Shown here piece after piece: positions 49,753-58,812 of a stretch of DNA of 64,000 bases (positions are counted from its first letter, which is position 1; each line of letters starts with the position of its first letter). This DNA comes from Anaerocolumna xylanovorans DSM 12503. GTDB taxonomy: Bacteria; Bacillota; Clostridia; Lachnospirales; Lachnospiraceae. Under the pieces are notes generated by a model that saw only the letters and a list, made by a program, of their open reading frames with translations, did no database searches and had not been told where the DNA came from. Position numbers and translations under genes: made by a program. The stretch is taken from positions 62,001-126,000 of the forward strand of contig NZ_FRFD01000014.1 in the NCBI RefSeq assembly GCF_900143645.1, read 5' to 3'.

Positions 49753-50058
49753 ACGGATTACGAAGATGTTGATATTTTTGAAATGCTAGAAAAACTAACA
49801 ATGTTAAAATTTTATCGCGGAGTGCAAAATTTTAAACTAACTATAATCGATGATTATTCTGAATATGTACATAATACATTTGGACTGGAGTTTAGTGTTG
49901 ATGATGATATTGTAACAATTTTCGATTATGATACGGAAACACTTCAAGAAAATTATATTACAGGGTTCATACTTGATAATATGACGAAAATTGTTTTCAC
50001 TAAAAATCAATTTGAAATATATTTAAATACAGGCAAAATCATAATTAATATTATATAA
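49753..50058 (+). CDS. Small acidic protein of the repressor cassette
   Basis: 101 residues if started at ACG 49753; 91 residues from the first ATG, 49783. The protein is very acidic and beta-rich (EFSVDDDIVTIFDYDTETLQ). No recognised family. ATG 49783 has no ribosome site; AGGGGG sits seven bases before ACG 49753, and the added residues DYEDVDIFE continue the acidic character. It may be a distant paralogue of the 38152 protein. Bounded by its own regulated promoter and terminators, it looks like a moron (lysogenic cargo) gene. Confidence 0.55.
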   Translation, partial: TDYEDVDIFEMLEKLTMLKFYRGVQNFKLTIIDDYSEYVHNTFGLEFSVDDDIVTIFDYDTETLQENYITGFILDNMTKIVFTKNQFEIYLNTGKIIINII

Positions 50059-50064
50059 CTGACT

Positions 50065-50098
50065 AAGAGCTATTTGTTAAAACAGATGGCTCTTTTTT
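50065..50098 (+). terminator. Terminator after the cassette gene
   Basis: AAGAGCTATTTGTT pairs with AACAGATGGCTCTT (G-U pairs) and is followed by TTTTTT. Confidence 0.8.
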
Positions 50099-50107
50099 AA
50101 TTGAACG

Positions 50108-50133
50108 CGCCCTCTTTTCTGTGGGCGTTTTTT
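50108..50133 (+). terminator. Second tandem terminator before the tape measure gene
   Basis: CGCCC-TCTTTTCTGT-GGGCG followed by six T. It ends about 40 bp before the tape measure start. Confidence 0.65.
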
Positions 50134-50174
50134 GTTTACAGAAAATGTCTACCCAGAGAAAGGAGATAACTATA

Positions 50175-53100
50175 ATGGACACAGTACTTTTGCAAGCTAC
50201 CTTAGACATGCAGAAATCTCAGCAAGAAATTAATAAACAGATCAAAATACTAAAGATAGATCCAGTAAAAATGAACATTGATTTGGATAATAAGAGTGCT
50301 AAAAAAGGAATTGCGGAACTATCAAAGGAAAGTAAAGTTTTCCTGGAACAAAATAAATCTATTCTAAAAAATACAATAACCTCTTTTATGAATGACAATC
50401 CGGCTTTTAACGGTGAATTGAAAAATAGACTATTAGAAGTTCAAAAACAAATAGCTTCTGCAGATAATATAAAGCTTAGCGGATTGGAGAATGAATTCAA
50501 AAGTGTTACGGCTGAAGCCAAAGCTTTTGGCAAAACAGGAGATACATTCTTTTCAAAATTCAAAAAAAACATCCCCCAGATCTTAAGTGACCTTGGCTCA
50601 ACAATGATTAAACAAATGATTTCCGATGTAGTCAATCTGGATAAATCTTTGGTAAACTTGCAGATAGCTACAGGTTATAACCACTCACAGGCAAAAGAAT
50701 TACTCGGCACATACATTGATTTAGGTCAGCAGTTAGGCGCTACCGGAACAGAAGTTGCTGACATAGCTTCAGATTACCTTAATCAGGGAAGAACCGTCGC
50801 AGAAACAAATAAACTGGTAAAAGACTCGTTTATACTTTCAAAAATAGGAAATATGGAATCTGCTGATGCAACTTCCTACCTTACTACAATTATGAAGGGA
50901 TATAATGTCGCTGCTTCAGATGTAATTGATATCATAGATAAACTGTCTGCCGTAGACACTGCATCAACTGCTGACCTTAATGGTTTAGCAGAAGGAATGA
51001 GCAAAACTGCCGGCAGTGCCAAGAGTGCCGGAGTAGAAATAGATAAGCTTGTCGGCTATCTGGCTGCTATTAGTAAAAACTCCGGTGAATCCATGTCTTC
51101 CGTCGGTGATGGATTAGATTCCATTTTCTCTCGTATGGAAAATATAAAATCAGGCAAATTAGCGGGTGCACAAAATAATGGAGAAGACCTTTCCAATGTT
51201 GAAACCGTATTAAAAGGTTTAGGCGTTAATTTAAGAGACTCCACTGATGGTTTCAGAGATTTGGATGATGTTTTAGATGAAGTAGCCGGTAAATGGGACA
51301 CTTATGGGGAAACCAGCAAAAATGCATTGGCAAGTTCCTTTGCAGGCACGAATCATATGGAAGAATTTTTGGTACTAATGTCAAACTATAGAAACTCTGT
51401 GGAATATGCAAATACTGCTACGAGTAGTTCTGGAACAGCTATGGAGCAATTCGCTAACTATGAAGAATCCGTAGAGGCCAAAACAAAGCGTTTAACTGCA
51501 TCATTTCAAGAATTCGCTAATAATACACTTGATAGTGGGGTTGTCAAGGGATTTCTTGATGCAACCAATGGAATAATTCAATTTGCTGATGCCATCGGAG
51601 CTTGGAATATTGCTTTACTTGCTGGGTTTATTGCATTAACGGAATTTTCAGACAGTGGACTTTCCAAATTATTTCTATCTCTTTCGGAAGGTATTAAAAA
51701 TTTCGCTTTATCTGCAATAGGTAAAAGAACTGAAACAGCTGCAACAATAGAAGGAACTAGCGCAACACAAGCAAGTGTATTATCTAAAAACGCAGAAAGC
51801 TTATCGATAGATGCTAATACTTTATCTCTCAATGCAAATACAATTGCTACTAACGCTAATGCTGTTGCAAGAGGAGAATCTGCAACTACCAACTCAATAT
51901 TATCATCTGAAAAGATGACTGAAGCAGCAACTGAAACAATGAATACTGCATCGGTAACAGCTAATACAGCTGCACAACAAGCTAATGCATTGGCTACAGG
52001 CACTGCTACGACAGCCACTACGATGCTTGGAACTGCGATGAAACTTGTTCCTTTGCTTGCTGTCGTTGTTGGAATAACAGCAATAGTGTCAGGAATCAAA
52101 GCACTTGTAGATTCTATTGAAACTGCTGATGAAAAAATAGACAAAGCAAATAAAATCGTTACAGAATTTACTTCTAACATAAATGATATTACTAGCCATA
52201 AAAAAAATTTAGAAGATTTAACAAATAGTTTTAATGAATTATCCAAAGGTGTTGATGAATATGGTAGAAATGTATCTCTAACCGCCAGTGAATATGAAAA
52301 GTATCAATCAATCATCAAGACTATAACAGACTTAAATCCTACATTAATTACTGGATATGATGAGGAGGGAAATATTCTTGTAAAGAAAAACGGATTAATT
52401 CAGGATTCTATTAATTTATTAAAAGCCGAATATGATCAAAAAATTAAGAATATGGCTAATTTTAGCAATGTTGAAACTGTAATAAATGGTGCAGTTGGTG
52501 AACATCAGAAAGCTAAAAAAGCACTTAATGAAATAAATGTTCCTGATGACTTAGCTTATTCTGGAACAAAAATTAATAGTGACGGTAGTACTGATTCCGG
52601 TTATATAAATCAGATTGATACTTATATTGCTGACGTTATCGGTAAAAAAAGATCTGATTGGGAAAATTTGTCTGAATACATAGTCAACAATTATGATGAG
52701 ATATATGCTAATCTTGACAAAATCACTGCACGAGCCGGACAATCATCTAATGGTTGGCAAGGATTAGATAAAAATCAATTAAATTCACTAGTGTCTTACT
52801 TTCAAGAGTTAAGAATAGCTATTACTGACATGGATACGGCATCTAAATCCGCTGATTCTACTTTGCAATATGTAGCTATGGCTGAAGAAGCTTATAATAA
52901 TTTATCGGATGCTCAAAAAAATTTTATTTCAAGCTATATAAATGGAATTTCAATTACAAGTGATACTACAGAACAAGACATAAAAAGTATTAGAAATAAT
53001 ATAATTGGTCTTGTAAGCACCTTGACATCTAGCGATAGTGAAGTAGGAAATTTAGCAGAACAATTATTTTCTCTCGATGAATCTGCTATGTCGCTGCAAG

Positions 53101-56100
53101 AGTACGAAAATCAAGTAGATTCTTTAATCACGTTAATTGCTAATGAATTAAAGGTCGATCCGGTAGAATTAAAGATTCAACTTGGTATTAATACGGATGA
53201 AGATCAACGGTTGCTAGAGAATATTAAATCAAAGGTATTAGAAACTAATGAAGAAGTTCAAGATTATATTACCACATTACCGAAATCAGACTTACTAATA
53301 TTGTCCAAGTTAGACTTTAATCCGAGTGCTACAAAACAATCTCTCCAAGATGCAATAAATACATCTAAGGAAAGAGCAAGTCAAGAAGATAATAAAATAA
53401 CTCTCTTTACTGATATCCAATCAACTGCAATAGATGATTTTCAATCTGCCATGTCAAAAATAAAATCTGCTTTATCAGATACATCATCACTATCTACTTC
53501 TGATATTCTTGATCTTATGCAACAATTCTCTTCCTTTGATTGGAAAAATTATGGAGTAACTGGCGTTGCTGGTGTTGGTGACATAACAAATGCATTAAGG
53601 GATTTAGCTAAACAACAATATGATGCACTCCCATCTGATATTGAAAGTAAAGAAGCACTTACTAAATTATATATTGATACAATTAGTACATCAGTAATTT
53701 CTGCTGAAAAACTTGCACAGCAGAAAGAAATACTGGCTGAAGCTGGCATAGATGCAAAAAACATTACTGCAGAAGAAATATTCCAATTATTAAGCGAAAA
53801 AACTGCATCTGAAGATACAAGAATTGCTTTAATGAATTTAGCCGCTCAAAAATTGAGTGTAAATAATGTTGCATTGTCCACTTCTGGTGACTTAACCAAT
53901 TTGATATATCTAATGTCTATGGCAAACGCTACGACTGACGCATTAGTTGCATTACAAGCGGTAAAAGACCATAAAGTAGGAGCCGGTAAACCTGGAGATT
54001 TTGACAATTTAGTAAAAAAAGCTCAAGCGGAAGCTGATACTTTTCTAAAGAATTTTAACATTTCTCAAACTAACAAAAAATATTCTGGCAAAGATCAATT
54101 TTCAGATAAATTACTCGATGAACCCGAAAATGAGAGTACATTTTCTCAGCAGATAGACTGGATATCAAAATCTATAGATACCGCACAAAAAAAAATATCA
54201 GATTTTCAAGCAACTATGTCTGATACCGATTCTTATGAGAAACAAAAAGAGGATATTACTAATTTAATAACTTTGCAAAACGAATTGTCTGATACCTATT
54301 CTAAAGCAGCTGGCAAATATAACTCCTATTACACAGACGCTTTGAAAAAAATACCACGTAACTTACGAGCAGAATATAAAAAACGTATTGAAAATGGTGA
54401 TACATTTGAAATAGAAGACTTTAGTGGTATTTCCGGTGATACCAGAGAACAGATTCTGAATGCAGTTACAGCAGCTCAAGGTTATTGGGAAAGTTATCAA
54501 GGTGTTTTGGATAAAATACAAGGTAATCAGAAGAATATTATTGAAAATAATGAAAAACTTAAAGGTATCCATGATTTAGAATATCAACAAAGCCAAAGCA
54601 CTGTAGATTATAGAATAAGCAATACTGAAAATTCCAAAAAGAATATACTTAATACTATTGATGAAGCTGACGGTAAAGGAACTATAGATCAATATGAAAA
54701 ACTAAAGAAAATTAATAACGAACTAATTGACTATTATGAAAATAAGAAGGAATTAGCTCAGGCAGAATTACTAAACACAGATAGTGAAGAGGAATATTCC
54801 AAAATCAATAAAGAACTTCAAGATGCTAAGGATAACATATCAACGCTAAAAAAGGAACAAAATGATTGGAATAATTCTATTTTACACATACCAATTAGTA
54901 ACTTAGAGAAAGTAAATGAAGAATTACAAGATACTATTAGTACTTTAAACGATTTAAAGGATGATTATAATTCTGTAATCAGTGCTGTTACAAGTTCTTT
55001 AGATGATCAAATCAAATCTTATCAGAATGCTAAAGGTGAAGACGAAAAATATTATAATGGATTGATCAAAAATAAACAAGCTGAATTAGAAGCCTTTCAG
55101 GCTACTAATGATGCCAGAGAAAAAGAATTAGAGCTGCAGCAAGCGCAGTATGATTTGCAACGTGCACAAAACCAAAAAGTTAATAGGGTCTATAAAAAAG
55201 GCGAGGGATTTACGTATGAAGTAGATACTGATGCTATTAAAGAAGCACAAAGTAAAATAGATAGCCTCACTTATGATGCTATTATTAAAAATAAGCAAGA
55301 TGAAATCAATGATCTCGAAGATGAAAAAGACAAGGTGCTGTCTTCCTATGATGTTCAAATTGATAAACTTAACGACATCAAAAATTCTTGGGATAATATA
55401 GCTGAAAATATTAAAAAAATAAATGATATGAATTTAGCTGATATGTTGCTTGGAAGCGGTTGGGAAAATAGGGTTTCAAATGGTGATACATCTGATTTTA
55501 ATCTTATGGAAACACTTTATGGTTCAGTTGAAAAACAATTAGGTGATTTAGAAGCTCAAAAGGAATGTAACGAAAAAGCTATCCAGTCGTTAAACGAATA
55601 TGCAAAAGTGTGGGAAAAAACTGAAAGTACAATTAATGAAGCTTACAATAAAATTCAAGATAAGGTAACCTCCACTTTAGATGAAACGGGTGCAACTGAG
55701 GCTCGTACACAAAAAACCAAAGATTATGCTAATGAATGGGAAAACGCAAAAGCGACTGTTTCAACAGCTCTAACATCTATAGAAGACTCAATGCTTGTCA
55801 CCAAAGATAACGAAGCGATAATATTTGATGAAAGAATAACAACAGCCCAAGCCTTTGCAGAACAGTTTAAAGCTATCGCACAAGAATGTGCCAATGCTCT
55901 TGCTTCAATTCAGACTAACCTTGAAAAAGCTAAAACAGCTCAAGCGGAATTGGATAAGATTAATTCAAGTCCCCCTCTCTCTGCACCTTTAAAAGCTTCC
56001 ATTGCGGCAACAGCTATTGTTTCTGCAAAGAAACGTCATTCAGGATTAGAATTGGGCTATGTAGGAGAAACTCCTTCTAATCATCAAGCTGACACATTCA

Positions 56101-56399
56101 AAATGCTTGCTCTTGATAAGTTAAAACCAGATGAGTTTATTAATGTCCTGAATACAGGTGAAGGTGTTATAACTCCCGAACAAATAGATAACGTAATGGC
56201 TAACTATACAACAGTTTTTAATGCAGGAGTTATTTCTGGAATATCACCGCTGAATAATATGATTCCTGATAATTCCAATTCCGGATTTTCTTATTCTATA
56301 GGGGAATTACATTTGCATGAAGTTCAAAACGTTGATAATTTAGCAGATGAAATTATATCTACGTTTGGTTCAAAAATTAATCAAAAGATTCACCGATAA
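50175..56399 (+). CDS. Tail tape measure protein
   Basis: 2,074-residue tape measure protein, which sets tail length and is ejected with the DNA. The N-terminal ~130 residues are helical; the TP901-type core lies at ~150-480 (SLVNLQIATGYNHSQAKELL, SKTAGSAKSAGVEIDKLVGY). Hydrophobic segments are near 490-510 and 625-655 (LVPLLAVVVGITAIVSGI). Long coiled coils fill ~1330-1750. The C-terminus contains LKPDEFINVLNTGEGVITPE, a common ending. By the usual ~0.15 nm per residue the tail would be roughly 300 nm, which is long and SPbeta-like. The start is ATG 50175 behind AAAGGAG. No lytic domain was recognised. Confidence 0.92.
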   Translation: MDTVLLQATLDMQKSQQEINKQIKILKIDPVKMNIDLDNKSAKKGIAELSKESKVFLEQNKSILKNTITSFMNDNPAFNGELKNRLLEVQKQIASADNIKLSGLENEFKSVTAEAKAFGKTGDTFFSKFKKNIPQILSDLGSTMIKQMISDVVNLDKSLVNLQIATGYNHSQAKELLGTYIDLGQQLGATGTEVADIASDYLNQGRTVAETNKLVKDSFILSKIGNMESADATSYLTTIMKGYNVAASDVIDIIDKLSAVDTASTADLNGLAEGMSKTAGSAKSAGVEIDKLVGYLAAISKNSGESMSSVGDGLDSIFSRMENIKSGKLAGAQNNGEDLSNVETVLKGLGVNLRDSTDGFRDLDDVLDEVAGKWDTYGETSKNALASSFAGTNHMEEFLVLMSNYRNSVEYANTATSSSGTAMEQFANYEESVEAKTKRLTASFQEFANNTLDSGVVKGFLDATNGIIQFADAIGAWNIALLAGFIALTEFSDSGLSKLFLSLSEGIKNFALSAIGKRTETAATIEGTSATQASVLSKNAESLSIDANTLSLNANTIATNANAVARGESATTNSILSSEKMTEAATETMNTASVTANTAAQQANALATGTATTATTMLGTAMKLVPLLAVVVGITAIVSGIKALVDSIETADEKIDKANKIVTEFTSNINDITSHKKNLEDLTNSFNELSKGVDEYGRNVSLTASEYEKYQSIIKTITDLNPTLITGYDEEGNILVKKNGLIQDSINLLKAEYDQKIKNMANFSNVETVINGAVGEHQKAKKALNEINVPDDLAYSGTKINSDGSTDSGYINQIDTYIADVIGKKRSDWENLSEYIVNNYDEIYANLDKITARAGQSSNGWQGLDKNQLNSLVSYFQELRIAITDMDTASKSADSTLQYVAMAEEAYNNLSDAQKNFISSYINGISITSDTTEQDIKSIRNNIIGLVSTLTSSDSEVGNLAEQLFSLDESAMSLQEYENQVDSLITLIANELKVDPVELKIQLGINTDEDQRLLENIKSKVLETNEEVQDYITTLPKSDLLILSKLDFNPSATKQSLQDAINTSKERASQEDNKITLFTDIQSTAIDDFQSAMSKIKSALSDTSSLSTSDILDLMQQFSSFDWKNYGVTGVAGVGDITNALRDLAKQQYDALPSDIESKEALTKLYIDTISTSVISAEKLAQQKEILAEAGIDAKNITAEEIFQLLSEKTASEDTRIALMNLAAQKLSVNNVALSTSGDLTNLIYLMSMANATTDALVALQAVKDHKVGAGKPGDFDNLVKKAQAEADTFLKNFNISQTNKKYSGKDQFSDKLLDEPENESTFSQQIDWISKSIDTAQKKISDFQATMSDTDSYEKQKEDITNLITLQNELSDTYSKAAGKYNSYYTDALKKIPRNLRAEYKKRIENGDTFEIEDFSGISGDTREQILNAVTAAQGYWESYQGVLDKIQGNQKNIIENNEKLKGIHDLEYQQSQSTVDYRISNTENSKKNILNTIDEADGKGTIDQYEKLKKINNELIDYYENKKELAQAELLNTDSEEEYSKINKELQDAKDNISTLKKEQNDWNNSILHIPISNLEKVNEELQDTISTLNDLKDDYNSVISAVTSSLDDQIKSYQNAKGEDEKYYNGLIKNKQAELEAFQATNDAREKELELQQAQYDLQRAQNQKVNRVYKKGEGFTYEVDTDAIKEAQSKIDSLTYDAIIKNKQDEINDLEDEKDKVLSSYDVQIDKLNDIKNSWDNIAENIKKINDMNLADMLLGSGWENRVSNGDTSDFNLMETLYGSVEKQLGDLEAQKECNEKAIQSLNEYAKVWEKTESTINEAYNKIQDKVTSTLDETGATEARTQKTKDYANEWENAKATVSTALTSIEDSMLVTKDNEAIIFDERITTAQAFAEQFKAIAQECANALASIQTNLEKAKTAQAELDKINSSPPLSAPLKASIAATAIVSAKKRHSGLELGYVGETPSNHQADTFKMLALDKLKPDEFINVLNTGEGVITPEQIDNVMANYTTVFNAGVISGISPLNNMIPDNSNSGFSYSIGELHLHEVQNVDNLADEIISTFGSKINQKIHR

Positions 56400-56410
56400 A
56401 TTTTTGTATT

Positions 56411-56440
56411 AGGCATCCATTATAAGAGGATGCCTTTTTT
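56411..56440 (+). terminator. Terminator after the tape measure gene
   Basis: AGGCATCC-N9-GGATGCCT followed by TTTTT. Confidence 0.85.
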
Positions 56441-56454
56441 GAAAGGAAGGGAAA

Positions 56455-56709
56455 ATGGGTAAAGCAACAAAAGCAATTGAAGAAATGCAAGATGCTATTT
56501 TACTTTCAATTAAAAAATTAATAGCCGATTCTGAATCGGTAAAGGTTATTAAATGTCGTGTAACGGAAGTAATAGACAGCAATAAATATAAAGTTTTTAA
56601 TAATGGGAGTATTTATACAGTTAAAGCCAGATGGACATATAATATAAATGATATTGTTTATGTAATGGTATTGCCAAACAACTATAACGATATGTTTATT
56701 ATTTATTAA
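56455..56709 (+). CDS. Small tail-associated protein, OB-like
   Basis: 84 residues. The N-terminal ~30 are helical (ATKAIEEMQDAILLSIKKLI); the rest is beta-rich (VKVIKCRVTEVIDSNKYKVF and IVYVMVLPNN), a pattern like small OB-fold baseplate proteins. The start is ATG 56455 behind GAAAGG. It follows the tape measure terminator directly. Function by position only. Confidence 0.5.
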   Translation: MGKATKAIEEMQDAILLSIKKLIADSESVKVIKCRVTEVIDSNKYKVFNNGSIYTVKARWTYNINDIVYVMVLPNNYNDMFIIY

Positions 56710-56731
56710 ATCATAGAAAGGAGTGATTAAA

Positions 56732-57895
56732 ATAAAACCTATTATTTACAATATATCTGCATTTGATGCATTACTGGAACATACAATCACATTTATATAC
56801 AATGGAAACCAACCATTTAGTAATACTTGTATTATAAGAAATAATACTACAAATATAGTGGTTTACCAAAATACACAAGAAACATTACAATTAAAGCATA
56901 TTATACCCTCTAATGCATTAGCCAACGGTGCCCTATATAATATTAGTTTGTATATAACTGACCAGAGTGGAATCGTATCCGAAATGTCAGACGCAGTTCT
57001 TTTTTATTGTTATTCTACCCCCTCTTTTACAATTGATAATTTAATTCCAAATCAAGTTGTTAGGAATTCCTCTTATGAGATTACGCTAACATATAATCAG
57101 CCAGAGGGAGAAAGCTTACAGTATTTTCAGGTATTATTATATAACACTAATAAAAATCAAATTTGGACGTCTGGTGTCAAATATAATACAAATACTCTTT
57201 CGGCTAAGTTGAGTAGTTTGGAAGACAATGCCGTTTACTATGTTAGAGCTACTGGTTTAACAATTAATGGAATGGAGTTAGATACCGGATATATTTATTT
57301 TAGTGTTAATTATGTTCAGCCAAATGTTTATGCTCTTATTGCATTGGAAAACTTAAAAAATGAAGGTAGTGTAAAAATACAAAGTAATATTATTGCATTA
57401 TCTGCGAAATGTAATGGAGGTGCTCCTAAATATATAAGCAATGATTATATAGATTTATCTTCTGGTAGTTACCTATATTTTGATGAAGGATTTTCTTTAA
57501 ATGATAATTTTACAATTAATATAAAAGGTTATGGATTTAATTTATTTTCTACTATATTAGAAATGACAAATGGAAATGATACAATAAAATTACTCATGGG
57601 AAGAGGTGTATATGAAAGTGAAAATAATGGTCAGAGGATTTATTTCGAGTTAAATGTCCCAAGTGCATTTTCATATTATACCATAAGGAGCAATTATATA
57701 ACCGTTTTTGCTGATGTCGTTTCTATATGGATTCGCAGAAAAAATAATGTGTATGATGTATATGCTGAAGTTTTATCTACAAATAATGTTGTTGATGGCG
57801 GCTCACCGACAAGTACTGATTATTATATAATAGATGGCGGCTTTCCAATGAGTAAAGATACTTTAATGGTTGACGGTGGAAATATATCGATTTAG
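56732..57895 (+). CDS. Tail protein with fibronectin-like domains, ATA start
   Basis: 387 residues. The first ~200 contain two Fn3/Ig-like beta-sandwich repeats (FDALLEHTITFIYNGNQPFS; SYEITLTYNQPEGESLQYFQ), then a jelly-roll-like domain (GSYLYFDEGFSLNDNFTINI). The C-terminus repeats VDGGSPTSTDYYIIDGGFP and VDGGNISI. A GTG at 56723 overlaps AAAGGAG and cannot be served by it; ATA 56732 is 8 bases downstream in the context ATTAAA-ATA-AAA, the same as the RuvC-like gene. Tail or baseplate role by position. Confidence 0.62.
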   Translation: MKPIIYNISAFDALLEHTITFIYNGNQPFSNTCIIRNNTTNIVVYQNTQETLQLKHIIPSNALANGALYNISLYITDQSGIVSEMSDAVLFYCYSTPSFTIDNLIPNQVVRNSSYEITLTYNQPEGESLQYFQVLLYNTNKNQIWTSGVKYNTNTLSAKLSSLEDNAVYYVRATGLTINGMELDTGYIYFSVNYVQPNVYALIALENLKNEGSVKIQSNIIALSAKCNGGAPKYISNDYIDLSSGSYLYFDEGFSLNDNFTINIKGYGFNLFSTILEMTNGNDTIKLLMGRGVYESENNGQRIYFELNVPSAFSYYTIRSNYITVFADVVSIWIRRKNNVYDVYAEVLSTNNVVDGGSPTSTDYYIIDGGFPMSKDTLMVDGGNISI

Positions 57896-57909
57896 AAAGG
57901 GGTGTAATA

Positions 57910-58800
57910 ATGGTTTTATTATCAGGATTTTGTGGGGATAATCATAGTTTTGATTACACTCCAACAAATATAGAAAATTTAAATTATTTAAAAGTAAGAA
58001 ATGGCGCTTACGATGAAGTGTTTATGTCAAAAACAGCAGATATTGAATACAAGGAAGAATCAAAAAATTGGGATTATGATACTTTATTTTATGCATTATT
58101 TCAAAACAATTTATTTGCCGGTAATGTCTCTTTTACAGCAGATATTGTATCAGCAATGCGGATTAAACGACGTAAAAGCAGCGAATACAATTGGGATACA
58201 TTATTCGAAATACCAATAAGAACCAATAAGGACTTTGCATTTGAAAGATTCGATAAATATGTGCGAGGTAACACAGATTACGAATATTCTTTAGTGCCTA
58301 TAATTAATTCTATAGAAGGAAACCTAAGTACTTCCTCTATTACTGCGAATTTTGAGGGTTTCTTTTTTATTGAGAAAGATACAATAATTTGTGCCATGTT
58401 AAATACAGAATTATCTCATCAAAGAAATAATAATGGAACCACTATTACTACTCTTGGAAGGCAATATCCTTTCAACATAAAAAATGGGAATGCAAATTAT
58501 ACGAGTGGTTCATTGAAAGCAACATTTATAGATATGATTGGATGTGATTTTGATATAAAAAATGGTTGGAACTTTAGAGAAAAAGTCGATAATTTTCTTA
58601 CCAATGGGAAGCCTAAAATATTTAAAAATGCTGAAGGGAAAATGTGGATGGTATCAATTATTGACTCTATACCACAAGATTTTTCACATCATTGGCAAAT
58701 GCCTATACATACAATAAATTGGGCAGAAATAGGAAATGCAGAAAATGTAGATGATATGTATGACAATGGATTTATCGATATTGACAGCAGATTAATTTAA
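57910..58800 (+). CDS. Putative distal tail/baseplate protein
   Basis: 296 residues, beta-rich, with no clear named domain. It contains FDYTPTNIENLNYLKVRNGA, DTLFEIPIRTNKDFAFERFD and YSLVPIINSIEGNLSTSSIT, and ends with acidic residues. The start is ATG 57910 behind AAAGGGGTG. Its place between the Fn3-like protein and the hub-like protein suggests a distal tail component. Identification is by context. Confidence 0.52.
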   Translation: MVLLSGFCGDNHSFDYTPTNIENLNYLKVRNGAYDEVFMSKTADIEYKEESKNWDYDTLFYALFQNNLFAGNVSFTADIVSAMRIKRRKSSEYNWDTLFEIPIRTNKDFAFERFDKYVRGNTDYEYSLVPIINSIEGNLSTSSITANFEGFFFIEKDTIICAMLNTELSHQRNNNGTTITTLGRQYPFNIKNGNANYTSGSLKATFIDMIGCDFDIKNGWNFREKVDNFLTNGKPKIFKNAEGKMWMVSIIDSIPQDFSHHWQMPIHTINWAEIGNAENVDDMYDNGFIDIDSRLI

Positions 58801-58812
58801 GGCGGTGATTAT

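Noticed and set aside
49681..49768. Leader peptide ILELCKYIRNNAIKRGNLYG before the cassette gene
   Set aside because: It needs an ATT start, has odd composition and overlaps the cassette gene's own ribosome site; evidence is too thin.
51578..52246. Long antisense frame within the tape measure gene
   Set aside because: It is a mirror of the Ala/Thr-rich coding sequence on the other strand and has no ribosome site or promoter.
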